15,406 bases of DNA from an uncultured Sutterella sp. (GCA_900542805.1 UQOW01000025.1:1-15406); one strand, 5' to 3'; counted from the stretch's first letter, positions 6,627 through 15,313 are shown. The notes: generated by a model not told the origin, from the letters alone. Numbers and translations are program-made.

Positions 6627-9443
6627 GTGAAACGCATGCTGTTTAACGCGACACACGCCGAAGAGACGCGCGTGTGCATCGTAGACGGTCAGCAGTTAAT
6701 TGATGTCGATATCGAGACATACGGCCGGGAACAGAAAAAATCCAACATTTACAAGGGCATCATCACACGCATCGAACCGAGCCTGGAGGCGTGCTTCGTC
6801 GATTACGGCGAAGAGCGACACGGTTTTCTGCCCTTTAAGGAAATCTCCCGCAGTTACTTTAAAGAGGGCGTAGACGTACGGACCGTCGGTATCCGCGATG
6901 CCGTCACAGAAGGTCAGGAAATCATCGTCCAAGTCGAGAAAGAAGAACGCGGTAATAAAGGCGCGGCCTTAACGACTTTTATTAGCTTAGCCGGGCGCTA
7001 CCTTGTCCTCATGCCCAACAACCCGCGCGGAGGCGGCGTCAGTCGCCGTATCGAAGGGGAAGAGCGCCAAGAATTGCGCCAGACGATGGAGCAACTTGAT
7101 TTGCCCCGCGGAATGAGCACCATTGCCCGCACGGCCGGCATCGGGCGGTCCTTAGAAGAACTGCAGTGGGACTTAAATTACCTTCTGAAACTTTGGGAAG
7201 CGATTGAAGAAGCCGCTACGCCTCAGTACGTCTTTGAGACGACCGAAGGCGGCAGTAAGGTGACCCACTACGTCACGGACCCGGAGAAAAACGGCAAGAA
7301 ATTAAAGCGCGCCAATCCCGCCCCCTTCCTTATTGTCGAAGAAAGCAATCTCGTGATTCGCGCGATCCGCGATTACTTTCAGCCCGATATCGGAGAAATT
7401 CTCGTGGATACGGAAAGTATCTACGAGCAAGCGCGTCAGTTTATGAGCCACGTGATGCCCGACATGGTCGATCGTGTTAAGCTTTACAAAGAAGACACGC
7501 CCCTATTCTCGCGCTTTCAGGTTGAGCATCAGATTGAAACGGCCTATGCACGAACCGTTCCGCTTCCCTCGGGCGGAGCCATTGTGATCGACCACACCGA
7601 AGCGCTTGTGGCCGTGGACGTGAACTCAGCCCGTGCCACGCGCGGGTCGGATATCGAGGAAACGGCGTTTCGCACCAACTGCGAAGCAGCCGATGAAGTG
7701 GCACGTCAGATGCGCTTGCGCGACCTCGGTGGTCTGATTGTCATTGACTTTATCGATATGGACGACCCGAAAAATCAGCGCGCTATCGAGCAGCGCATGA
7801 AAGAGGCGATTCGTCCCGATCGCGCCCGTGTACAAATCAGCAAAATCAGTCGTTTCGGACTCCTGGAACTTTCGCGCCAGCGCCTCCGCCCGTCGCTTTC
7901 CGAAGGCAATCATGTCACCTGCCCGCGTTGCAACGGTGTGGGGGTCATTCGCGATACCGAATCGAGCGCCCTGCAAGTGTTGCGCATTTTGCAGGAAGAA
8001 GCGACAAAAGAAGGCACCGGCGCCTTGCACGCTCAGGTCCCGGTGGATGTGGCAACCTACCTACTGAACGAAAAACGTGCGGAAGTAACAAAACTCGAAC
8101 ACCGGTACCGTGTTCCGATTGTGCTTATTCCCAATACGTTCCTCGAGACCCCGCACTACCATATCGAACGCTTGCGCGCCGATGACGAGCGCTTAGACGA
8201 CGACGTTGCAAGCTACAAGCGCGCTGAGGAATTGACGACCGTTGCGGATGATCCGTATGCGGTACAAAAGGCCGAAGATAAGCCCGACCGCCCCAAACAG
8301 ATTCCGGTGATTAAGAATATTCTGCCGAAGGATGTGGCGCCCAAGCACGAGGAGACCTTGAAAGAAGAACCGGCTCCGATAAGTCTCATGGATAAGATTT
8401 TGGGCTTTTTCGGATTCGGCAAGGATAAAAAAGAAGAGGTTGCTCCCTCCGCACGTAGCAAGCGCGATGCCGGACGCCGTAAGAGCTCCCGCACCAGTCG
8501 CGAAGAACGGACACAAAGAGCCGAACGCCGTCGTGAACGCAACAAAGAGCGCCGCGAGAAGCTTCGCAAGACATCGGAAAACGCCGATGAGACACTTGCC
8601 GAGGCCGCAACGGCTCAAGAAGCATCGCTTTCTGCCGTGAAAGAAGAGCGTAAGGTCAATCGTCGGGCGCGCACGCGCCGTCGTACGGAAGAGACGGAAA
8701 AATCTTTGCACACTGCCAAGACCGAGCAAGGACCTCAAGAGACGATTCTGGAAAGCCCCAAGGCCCCTTCTGCGGAAAGCCGGGAGATGCAGGCAGAAGC
8801 CCTGTCCCCTTTGGCCGAAGAAACGCCCGTTGATATTGACGCAGTCAATCAAGCGCTTGAACTCGCGCGGCTTCAGGAGCGCTCGGCTCACCGCTCGAAA
8901 AAAGAGGCCGTCAAGAGCGATGAGGAAAATAAGGCCGCGCCCTCGGATATGCCCGAGCAAGATGCAGAACCTGTGATTGAAAGCGACAGCCGTCGACGCC
9001 GTCCGAGAAGACGTCGTCCGCCCAAGGCCACCGAAGCCGTTCGCGTGATTGCCGATTCGGCAGCCTCGGAAGAAGCCCCGACTTCGTCGGAGGCCGAGAG
9101 TGCCTCCCCTTCGGCGCCGGAAACCCCCGCGCCCGAAATAAAGGCCCCTGTCGTATCTGAGCCCGAAAAGGCATCGGAACCTGCGACCGAAATTGAATCG
9201 GAAAAAAAGAGCGAGCCCAAAGCCTTAGATCAGGTTGCGCCGGAGACTCCTAAGGAAAAAGACATTTCCGAAGGCCTCGAAGAAAACCTGAAGAAGGCGG
9301 GACTAACACAAGTTGCGACAAAGGCAGGATTGGCCGAAGCACCGGTCTATGAGCCCGTCAAGCACATAGGGCGTCCGAGACCCGTGCTTCCGCCCGTTGT
9401 TAAAGAGCCGCTCATTCAGGTTCAAACGAAAAAGGACGAATAA
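6627..9443 (+). CDS. rne: Ribonuclease E
   Basis: This is the endoribonuclease that starts mRNA decay, matures rRNA and tRNA precursors and scaffolds the degradosome at the inner membrane. The GTG at 6627 is chosen because it follows AGGGA by seven bases and gives the conserved VKRMLFNAT start; an upstream GTG (6591) and ATG (6603) would add 12 or 8 residues. The S1 domain is at about 35-117, the 5'-sensor has RT at 168-169, catalytic aspartates are D331 (AVDVNS) and D374 (IVIDF), and the zinc-link CPRC is at 432-435. Relative to E. coli these last two sites are shifted by 28, because of an insertion at about 199-229. The non-catalytic half has an amphipathic helix (SLMDKILGFFGFG, about 586-598), arginine-rich clusters (about 607-651, 679-688 and 787-800) and a distinct C-terminal block (891-938). 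Length 938 residues. Confidence 0.97.
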   Translation: MKRMLFNATHAEETRVCIVDGQQLIDVDIETYGREQKKSNIYKGIITRIEPSLEACFVDYGEERHGFLPFKEISRSYFKEGVDVRTVGIRDAVTEGQEIIVQVEKEERGNKGAALTTFISLAGRYLVLMPNNPRGGGVSRRIEGEERQELRQTMEQLDLPRGMSTIARTAGIGRSLEELQWDLNYLLKLWEAIEEAATPQYVFETTEGGSKVTHYVTDPEKNGKKLKRANPAPFLIVEESNLVIRAIRDYFQPDIGEILVDTESIYEQARQFMSHVMPDMVDRVKLYKEDTPLFSRFQVEHQIETAYARTVPLPSGGAIVIDHTEALVAVDVNSARATRGSDIEETAFRTNCEAADEVARQMRLRDLGGLIVIDFIDMDDPKNQRAIEQRMKEAIRPDRARVQISKISRFGLLELSRQRLRPSLSEGNHVTCPRCNGVGVIRDTESSALQVLRILQEEATKEGTGALHAQVPVDVATYLLNEKRAEVTKLEHRYRVPIVLIPNTFLETPHYHIERLRADDERLDDDVASYKRAEELTTVADDPYAVQKAEDKPDRPKQIPVIKNILPKDVAPKHEETLKEEPAPISLMDKILGFFGFGKDKKEEVAPSARSKRDAGRRKSSRTSREERTQRAERRRERNKERREKLRKTSENADETLAEAATAQEASLSAVKEERKVNRRARTRRRTEETEKSLHTAKTEQGPQETILESPKAPSAESREMQAEALSPLAEETPVDIDAVNQALELARLQERSAHRSKKEAVKSDEENKAAPSDMPEQDAEPVIESDSRRRRPRRRRPPKATEAVRVIADSAASEEAPTSSEAESASPSAPETPAPEIKAPVVSEPEKASEPATEIESEKKSEPKALDQVAPETPKEKDISEGLEENLKKAGLTQVATKAGLAEAPVYEPVKHIGRPRPVLPPVVKEPLIQVQTKKDE

Positions 9444-9466
9444 GCCTTAACGTTCGGCACCTGATG

Positions 9467-9516
9467 TCCCGATTTCGCAGGCTGCCTCGGCAACCGAAGC
9501 GAAGTCGGGATTTTTT
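9467..9516 (+). terminator. Intrinsic terminator of rne
   Basis: The arms tcccgatttcgc (9467-9478) and gcgaagtcggga (9499-9510) pair over 12 positions with one T-G wobble, an inner gcc/ggc pair shortens the loop, and six T residues follow (9511-9516). It begins 23 bases after the rne stop codon, so rne is probably transcribed alone. There is no T-run on the minus-strand side, so it would not stop aroC transcription in the same way. Confidence 0.9.
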
Positions 9517-9533
9517 ATCCGATCCGATGCTCC

Positions 9534-10625
9534 TTAACGCGTCGGATTATCGTAAATTAACCCGAAGTTATCGCACTGCGCCCGCTGCAAAAGCGCCGCA
9601 TCAATCAGCACCAACGCCACAAGAGCCTCGAGAATCGGAGCGGCACGCAAAGCGACACACGGATCGTGCCGCCCTTTGGTGATGATTTGAACGTCTTGAC
9701 CTTCTTCATTGAGGCTTCGAAGCGGCGTTGAGACCGACGGCGTGGGTTTAATCGCCACGTGTAGGACAATCGGGGCGCTCGAAGAGATGCCTCCGAGGAT
9801 GCCGCCTGCGTGATTGGACGCAAACCCCTCATCGAGCATTTCATCGGCATTTTCCGTGCCCTTTTTCCCTGTGACGGAAAAGCCGTCTCCGATTGAGACT
9901 CCTTTGACGGCGTTTAACCCCATCAGAGCATAGGCAAGTTTCGCATCGAGTCGGTTATAGACAGGATTTCCGAGCCCGGCCGGCACGCCGCGCGCCTCAA
10001 CAAGAAGTTCGCCTCCGATGCTGTCCCCTTCTTTACGAACAGCGTCGACATACTCTTTAAGTTCTTCGATTTGATCGTCATTGGCGGCAAAAAACGGATT
10101 TTGATTGACATAGGACCAATCCTTAAACCGCACGCGCCGCACGCCGATTTTGGTCACACGAGCCCGAATGACAATCCCGAGATTCTCCGAAAGCCACTTT
10201 TTCGCAACGGCTCCGGCTGCGACGGTCGGTGCCGTGAGTCGTGCCGACGAACGCCCCCCGCCTCGCGGATCCCGGATTCCGAACTTGGCAAAGTATCCCC
10301 AGTCGGCGTGGGCCGGACGAAATCGGTCGGCAATGTCGGTATAGTCGTGACTTTTTTGGTCGATATTGGGAATTAAAAGCGCAATGGGGGTGCCCGTCGT
10401 GCGCCCCTCATAGACGCCGGAAAGAATCTGAACGTCGTCGGTTTCTTTGCGTTGCGTGACAAAGCGCGAGGTTCCGGGACGCCGGCGCATTAGTTCGCGC
10501 GCGATATCCTCAACAGAGAGCTCCATTCCCGGAGGGCAACCGTCGATGACGCATCCGACGGCAGGTCCGTGGCTTTCTCCGAAATTAGTGACGACGAAAA
10601 GTTCTCCGATACTCGACGAAGGCAC
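9534..10625 (-). CDS. aroC: Chorismate synthase
   Basis: AroC catalyses the last shikimate-pathway step, 5-enolpyruvylshikimate-3-phosphate to chorismate, with reduced FMN as cofactor, in the cytoplasm. At 363 residues it has the usual length. Signature segments are FGESHG (15-20, H19), RRRPGTSRFVTQRKETD (47-63), RPAHADWGYFAKFGIRD with the second catalytic His at 106, GGGRSSAR, and RHDPC near the C-terminus. The usual HADYTY is HADWGY here. The start is a GTG at 10625, supported by an AGGAG six bases upstream and by the length of the N-terminus. It is transcribed away from the small gene at 10708 and converges on rne. A TACAAT (minus strand, 10659-10664) may be its -10 box, but no good -35 is present. 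Confidence 0.97.
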   Translation of the reverse strand: MPSSSIGELFVVTNFGESHGPAVGCVIDGCPPGMELSVEDIARELMRRRPGTSRFVTQRKETDDVQILSGVYEGRTTGTPIALLIPNIDQKSHDYTDIADRFRPAHADWGYFAKFGIRDPRGGGRSSARLTAPTVAAGAVAKKWLSENLGIVIRARVTKIGVRRVRFKDWSYVNQNPFFAANDDQIEELKEYVDAVRKEGDSIGGELLVEARGVPAGLGNPVYNRLDAKLAYALMGLNAVKGVSIGDGFSVTGKKGTENADEMLDEGFASNHAGGILGGISSSAPIVLHVAIKPTPSVSTPLRSLNEEGQDVQIITKGRHDPCVALRAAPILEALVALVLIDAALLQRAQCDNFGLIYDNPTR

Positions 10626-10658
10626 AGTGCACTCCTAGTGTGGTTCAATTAAAGGCAA

Positions 10659-10664
10659 ATTGTA
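10659..10664 (-). promoter_or_regulatory. Possible -10 box of aroC
   Basis: The minus strand reads TACAAT here, about 34 bases before the aroC GTG, which would give a leader of about 27 bases holding the AGGAG site. No -35 hexamer at 16-18 bases is convincing, so this is only a candidate. Confidence 0.25.
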
Positions 10665-10707
10665 GCGGTTGCCCTATCATTGCGGTGTAAAGAGACGAAG
10701 AGGACCT

Positions 10708-11031
10708 ATGCAAAACCACCCCATCGACACCCAATGGCTGACCGATACCTTAACGGACGTGCAAGAGACGCTGGGAAAGGCCCTGGATTTACTTCAAAGC
10801 GACCCCCGGCACGCGCAAGGCGTCCTCGAGCACGAAATTCCGGCCCTTTATGCCAAGCTTAACTATGCGGTCAATACGGCTCGAATCGGTCCGGATGCAA
10901 TCAACACCCCGGACCACGAGGCCTTAACGGCTTGGCCGAGCACTGAAGAATTTAACGCCTTTTATGTTCGCAAGCCCCGAAGAACGCCCCGAAGCGCTCC
11001 TACAAAATCACGACCTCGTACTGCAAAATAA
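10708..11031 (+). CDS. Small protein of unknown function
   Basis: This 107-residue protein is not recognised. The ATG at 10708 is supported by an AGAGG ribosome binding site four bases upstream; the open frame extends 13 codons further up without support. The first 70 residues look helical and mildly acidic (around LTDVQETLGKALDLLQSDP and VLEHEIPALYAKLNYAV). A short linker with TAWPSTEEF follows. The last 20 residues are strongly basic and rich in Arg, Pro, Lys and Thr, like a flexible nucleic-acid-binding tail. No signal peptide, membrane segment or cysteine is present. Its last 32 bases overlap the convergent 3' end of murB. A good start site and a protein-like composition favour a real gene. 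Confidence 0.65.
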   Translation: MQNHPIDTQWLTDTLTDVQETLGKALDLLQSDPRHAQGVLEHEIPALYAKLNYAVNTARIGPDAINTPDHEALTAWPSTEEFNAFYVRKPRRTPRSAPTKSRPRTAK

Positions 11032-12019
11032 TCGAGTAACGCTTCTTGATTCCGTCACGAACAGCCCGGGCAACGGTCATGACGTCTTGAGCCGTTGCCT
11101 GTCCGCTATTGACAATCACAAGCGGTGCCTTGTGAAACACGTGCGCCTGCCCGCACCTTTTGCCGCGCACACGCCCGTGCGCAATCAGCCAGGCAGCCGA
11201 GACCTTGATGCGACCCGAAGACATCGTGTGGTAGGGAATCGCGGGGTGCTCCTTTAAAACACGCCTTCCGTGCATGCGCGATAGGATCGGATTTTTAAAA
11301 AAGCTGCCGGCACTTCCGAGGCGCTTAAGACCGGGAAGTTTAGATTTTCGAATGTCCCGGACTTGACCGGCCACAACAGCGGGCGTAATCATCTTAGTCG
11401 TGAGCGCGCGAAGGCGCTCGGCAAGGGCTTGGTACTTTAAGTTCGGGACAAATCGCTTGGAAAGGTGAAACGTCACGCTAAGGACGATAAGCCCGGCGCC
11501 CTCGGGGGATTTAAAGTAACTCGTGCGATATCCGTAGGCAAGGTCCTTGCGGTCAAGCTCCAAGACGGAACGGCTCTGCGGGTCAAAGCATGTCACGGAA
11601 GAAATCGCATCTTTGACTTCCATGCCGTAGGCCCCGATGTTTTGGACAGCCGCACCGCCCACAGAACCCGGAATTCCCGAGAGGTTCTCAATGCGACTCC
11701 ATTTGCTTTTGACGGCATCGAGTACAAATTCAGACCAATCTTTTCCGGCACCGACCGTAACGTCTACCCAAGCCTCGTCTTCCCGAACGATTCGAACGGA
11801 CCGATCGACCGAGTGGAGCATAAGGCCCTCGTAGTCTTTTGTCAGAACGAGGTTCGACCCACCGCCGAGAATGAAAACCGGGAGTCCGGCAACTTCCGGG
11901 CGTCCTAATAGGCCTTTGAGTTCTTCAACCGTGGAAAACTCGGCATAGTAACGAGCCTTAGCCGGCAAACGAAAGGTGTTTTTGTCAGCAAGTTCGACAT
12001 TCTCAAGCAATTCTGTCAT
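11000..12019 (-). CDS. murB: UDP-N-acetylenolpyruvoylglucosamine reductase
   Basis: MurB reduces UDP-GlcNAc-enolpyruvate to UDP-MurNAc with NADPH and FAD, the second committed step of peptidoglycan precursor synthesis in the cytoplasm. At 339 residues it matches type I MurB (E. coli, 342). FAD-binding motifs are LGGGSNLVLT and IENLSGIPGSVGGAAVQNIG. YGYRTSYFK is the tyrosine loop of type I enzymes, GSFFKNP carries the catalytic Ser, and the terminal QYEVVIL carries the catalytic Glu. The open frame runs 57 codons further upstream through the dxs 3' end, but the ATG at 12019 has a GGGGAAAG site and starts the recognisable protein. It overlaps dxs by 17 bases, making it the last gene of the xseB-ispA-dxs-murB operon. 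Confidence 0.96.
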   Translation of the reverse strand: MTELLENVELADKNTFRLPAKARYYAEFSTVEELKGLLGRPEVAGLPVFILGGGSNLVLTKDYEGLMLHSVDRSVRIVREDEAWVDVTVGAGKDWSEFVLDAVKSKWSRIENLSGIPGSVGGAAVQNIGAYGMEVKDAISSVTCFDPQSRSVLELDRKDLAYGYRTSYFKSPEGAGLIVLSVTFHLSKRFVPNLKYQALAERLRALTTKMITPAVVAGQVRDIRKSKLPGLKRLGSAGSFFKNPILSRMHGRRVLKEHPAIPYHTMSSGRIKVSAAWLIAHGRVRGKRCGQAHVFHKAPLVIVNSGQATAQDVMTVARAVRDGIKKRYSIILQYEVVIL

Positions 12020-13922
12020 CGGAATCTTTCCCCAAGTGCTGCAAACGGGCGGAAATCTTGGCCTGAACCGTGGCGTTGTCGATGCCGGCATCGACAAAAA
12101 GTTCTGAATTGGTCCCCTGAGCAATAAAGCGGTCCGGGAGGCCCACTTGAAGCGTCGGCACGAGAATTTCCTCCTCGGCAAGGACCTCAAGGACGCCGCT
12201 TCCCGCGCCCCCGGCGATTACGCCCTCTTCGGCCGTCACGACCAAATCGTGTTCGCGTGCACACCGGCAGATCGTTTGAACATCCAAGGGTTTGACAAAG
12301 CGCATATCCACAACTGTGGCATCGAACTTTAAGGCAGTCTCCCAAAGGTTTTTGACCATGGAGCCGAAGGCAAAAATCACAATACGCCCGAAATCGGTCT
12401 TTTGAGTTCGACGCAAGATGCGCGCACGCCCGATAGGCATTGTCTCAAAGTCATTTCCGGCGTCAACGCCCCGCCCTGTGGCTCTCGGATAACGCACGGC
12501 AGCGGGAGTGCCGAGTTTGACGGCTGTCGTGAGCATCTTGCGACATTCGGCCTCATCACTCGGAGCCATAATCGTCATGTTCGGAAGACTGCGCAAATAG
12601 GCCAAATCAAAAGCACCGTGGTGGGTGGCTCCGTCAGCGCCTACGATGCCGGCCCGATCGACGGCAAACGTCACCGGCAGATTCTGCAAAGCCACGTCAT
12701 GCAAAATCTGATCGTAAGCGCGCTGAGCAAACGTCGAGTAAATCGCCACTACCGGGTGCAATCCCTCACACGCCAAGCCCGCCGCATACGTCACGGCGTG
12801 TTGCTCGCAGATAGCAACATCGCGATAGCGCTTCGGGAATCTCTTTTCAAATTCGACAAGTCCGCTTCCTTCGCGCATCGCAGGCGTGATGGCATAAAGC
12901 TTCGGGTCGACCTCGGCCATATCGCAAATCCACTTGGAAAAGACTTCCGTGTATGTCGGGTGCGCGGAATCGGTCTGCCGCATCACCGGGTGAGCCGGAT
13001 CGAAGGGGCCGACTCCGTGGTAGGTCGTCGGATCTTTTTCCGCAGGCTCATAACCTTTGCCCTTGACAGTGCGAACATGAAGGACAACCGGGCCCATGGG
13101 CCCTTCTAAGTCCCTTAATTTCGAGAGCATGCGCACGAGTCCTACAACGTCGTGTCCGTCAATCGGACCGAAGTAATTGAGGTCATAGGTCGAGAAAATC
13201 GATGACGGAGGACTTAAAAAGTTCACCGTCTGTTTTTCCATGCGCTTAGCAAGTTCATGCAACGTCGGTGTATTTTTCAAAATCGACTTACCGAGATTGC
13301 GCATCTTCCAAAACGGACTCGTGCTCACGAGTTTACCGAGGTGTCCGCAAAGCGCACCGACCGGAGGGGAAATCGAGCAGTTGTTGTCGTTCAGAATAAT
13401 TAAAAGGCGCACGCCTTCCTTGTAGTCGCCGGCATGGTTTAGTGCCTCGCTTGCCATACCGCCCGTTAAAGCTCCGTCCCCGATGACGGCAATGTGCCAG
13501 CGTGTGTCATGCCCCTCAAGGTGCGAGGCCACGGCCATCCCGAGGGCCGCTGAGATGGATGTGGACGAATGCGCCGTTCCGAAGGCGTCATACTCGCTTT
13601 CATCGCGGCGCGGAAAGCCGGATAACCCCTTGTACTGACGAATACGCTTTAAGCCCTCGCGCCGCCCCGTCAAAATCTTGTGGGCGTAGGCCTGGTGCCC
13701 GACGTCCCAGACAAGTCTGTCATCGGGCGTGTTAAAGACATAGTGAAGGGCGAGCGCCAGTTCCACACTTCCGAGAGAACTTGAAAGGTGTCCGCCCGTG
13801 TGGCTTACGCACTCGATGATATACGAGCGAATCTCGCGGGCCACGTCAGCCAACTTTTCCACGGGAAGTTTTCTTAAGTCCGCCGGGCTGTCAATCGTTT
13901 GTAAAAGAGGTGTCTCTGTCAT
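12003..13922 (-). CDS. dxs: 1-deoxy-D-xylulose-5-phosphate synthase
   Basis: Dxs condenses pyruvate and glyceraldehyde 3-phosphate to DXP, the entry step of the MEP isoprenoid pathway and a precursor of thiamine and pyridoxal phosphate. At 639 residues it is full length. The TPP-dependent core shows HTGGHLSSSLG (41-51), VGHQAYAHKILTGR (75-88), the GDG start of the TPP motif (148-150) with its LNDNN partner about 30 residues later, and ICEQHAVTYAAG (371-382) whose E373 is the cofactor-activating Glu. VDRAGIVGADGATHHG in the pyrimidine-binding domain and a C-terminal transketolase domain follow. Its ATG overlaps the ispA stop codon (ATGA), and its own 3' end overlaps murB. Confidence 0.97.
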   Translation of the reverse strand: MTETPLLQTIDSPADLRKLPVEKLADVAREIRSYIIECVSHTGGHLSSSLGSVELALALHYVFNTPDDRLVWDVGHQAYAHKILTGRREGLKRIRQYKGLSGFPRRDESEYDAFGTAHSSTSISAALGMAVASHLEGHDTRWHIAVIGDGALTGGMASEALNHAGDYKEGVRLLIILNDNNCSISPPVGALCGHLGKLVSTSPFWKMRNLGKSILKNTPTLHELAKRMEKQTVNFLSPPSSIFSTYDLNYFGPIDGHDVVGLVRMLSKLRDLEGPMGPVVLHVRTVKGKGYEPAEKDPTTYHGVGPFDPAHPVMRQTDSAHPTYTEVFSKWICDMAEVDPKLYAITPAMREGSGLVEFEKRFPKRYRDVAICEQHAVTYAAGLACEGLHPVVAIYSTFAQRAYDQILHDVALQNLPVTFAVDRAGIVGADGATHHGAFDLAYLRSLPNMTIMAPSDEAECRKMLTTAVKLGTPAAVRYPRATGRGVDAGNDFETMPIGRARILRRTQKTDFGRIVIFAFGSMVKNLWETALKFDATVVDMRFVKPLDVQTICRCAREHDLVVTAEEGVIAGGAGSGVLEVLAEEEILVPTLQVGLPDRFIAQGTNSELFVDAGIDNATVQAKISARLQHLGKDSDDRIA

Positions 13923-14857
13923 TTCGTCCGCCCGATCATGGTATGCGCAAGATCTGCTAAGTGTAGGACTGTTAAAGTCTCGAAAAGCTCTGTTTTTTCA
14001 ATTTCATTAAGGGCTGCAAGAGCCTCATCAAGGGTGCTTGCGGCAAGTTTGCGCGACGCATCAAGCCCCAAAAGCGATACATAGGTCGGCTTGTGGCAAA
14101 GTGCGTCCTTGCCGGCCGATTTTCCGAGCGTTTGTGTATCGCTTGTCACATCAAGAATATCATCGACGACCTGAAACCCTAAGCCGATTGCTCCGCTAAA
14201 GTCGGCTAAAAGTCCTTGAACGGCCTCGTAACGCTTCATGTCGCCGCACAAGGCTCCCATATCGACGCAAGCCTTGATAAGAGCCCCGGTTTTAAGGCGA
14301 TGCATTTGACGCAAAAGTTCGAGCGACATGGGTTTTGCAACGTGCTCCAGATCGATGGCCTGACCGGCACACATGCCCTCACGCCCGCACGAGAGTGCAA
14401 ATCGGTCGATGATTGCCAGGCGCGCACGTTCACTCACGTTGACTTGCGTTAAAAGAGAAAAGGCCTCGGGCTGCAAAGCATCACCCGCCAGCATGGCCTC
14501 GGCCTCGCCGAACTTAACGTGGCACGTGGGTTTTCCGCGACGCAACGTGTCGTTATCCATGCACGGCAAATCGTCGTGCACCAGGGAGTATGCATGCACG
14601 AATTCAACAGCCGTTGCAACGTCGGTGAGAACCGAATCATGAGCACCGGTCAGCTCTCCGGCGGCATACACCAAAAGCGCCCGAATTCGCTTGCCGCCTC
14701 CGGTGACGGCATAGGCCATCGCCTCAACAAGGGTAGCTTGATTCGCGTCACACGGGCTTAGGCGGGCTTTCGCGTTTTTTTCGACGGCATCGCGACGCGG
14801 CGAGGCCCAGGCCTCGAATGCGGTTCGATCAAACACGTGGTTTTTCATCAATGACAT
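13919..14857 (-). CDS. ispA: Farnesyl diphosphate synthase (short-chain polyprenyl synthetase)
   Basis: IspA condenses DMAPP and GPP with IPP to give farnesyl diphosphate, precursor of undecaprenyl phosphate and ubiquinone side chains. It has 312 residues. The first aspartate-rich motif DDLPCMDND (95-103) has the two-residue insertion typical of bacterial FPP synthases, and the second is DDILD (232-236). GGGKRIR (53-59) binds diphosphate. The start is ambiguous: ATG codons at 14857 and 14848 are in frame and neither has a clear ribosome binding site, so translation may depend on coupling to xseB, whose stop codon lies 14 bases upstream. It overlaps dxs by four bases. The xseB-ispA-dxs order is widespread in Proteobacteria. 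Confidence 0.95.
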   Translation of the reverse strand: MSLMKNHVFDRTAFEAWASPRRDAVEKNAKARLSPCDANQATLVEAMAYAVTGGGKRIRALLVYAAGELTGAHDSVLTDVATAVEFVHAYSLVHDDLPCMDNDTLRRGKPTCHVKFGEAEAMLAGDALQPEAFSLLTQVNVSERARLAIIDRFALSCGREGMCAGQAIDLEHVAKPMSLELLRQMHRLKTGALIKACVDMGALCGDMKRYEAVQGLLADFSGAIGLGFQVVDDILDVTSDTQTLGKSAGKDALCHKPTYVSLLGLDASRKLAASTLDEALAALNEIEKTELFETLTVLHLADLAHTMIGRTK

Positions 14858-14871
14858 ATGAGAAACGCACT

Positions 14872-15111
14872 TTAGAAGGGAACGTCATCCGTGCTGTCTT
14901 GCGCGGCAAGCGTTCCGTCAGGCTTTAAAACCTGTAACTTCTTTCGGGCCGATTCCAAGGCTTCTTGACAAATCCCCGCGAGCTCTTGCCCGCGTTGGTA
15001 CTTTTCGACGCACTCATCGAGCGTTAAATTACCCTCTTCCATCGCTTGCACGATGGTTTCAAGTTCGTTAATCGCTTGCTCAAAGGTTGTTTTTTTAGGC
15101 GTTTTTCCCAT
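14872..15111 (-). CDS. xseB: Exodeoxyribonuclease VII small subunit
   Basis: XseB is the small subunit of ExoVII, which with XseA degrades single-stranded DNA into oligonucleotides in repair. At 79 residues it has the usual length. The family signature is clear: FEQAINELETIVQAMEEG (10-27), then LTLDECVEKYQRGQEL (29-44), and a helical region ending in KKLQVL, forming the antiparallel two-helix fold. The C-terminus is an acidic tail. The ATG at 15111 is the only reasonable start; the ribosome binding site is weak. It is the first gene of the operon with ispA, dxs and murB. A minus-strand TAAAAT at 15161-15166 may be its -10 box, without a good -35. Confidence 0.95.
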   Translation of the reverse strand: MGKTPKKTTFEQAINELETIVQAMEEGNLTLDECVEKYQRGQELAGICQEALESARKKLQVLKPDGTLAAQDSTDDVPF

Positions 15112-15204
15112 CTGTTCTAATCTAAAGGCACAAAGGTTTCAACGATTCCGAGTTCGAGGGATTTTACCGCAAAGGCATCGGATTTATCAGGAAAAGTTCA
15201 AATA

Positions 15205-15220
15205 TTTCTCCCGAGAGAAA
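15205..15220. other. Small perfect hairpin upstream of xseB
   Basis: tttctc (15205-15210) and gagaaa (15215-15220) pair around the loop ccga. It sits between the xseB start and the insertion-sequence end. Transcription running out of the element on the minus strand would cross it, but no clear T-run follows, so a terminator role is only possible. Confidence 0.3.
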
Positions 15221-15313
15221 AAGACATGAATTGCACAGATTGCCTCGATCGCAGAACCGGGAAAACGCCGATTGATGCATGGAAATCCGAAAGAACCTTT
15301 GCGGGGCAAAAAC

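Noticed and set aside
8193..8960. 255-codon minus-strand frame inside rne
   Set aside because: It is antisense to the low-complexity tail of RNase E; long shadow frames are expected opposite Glu/Arg/Ala-rich coding sequence.
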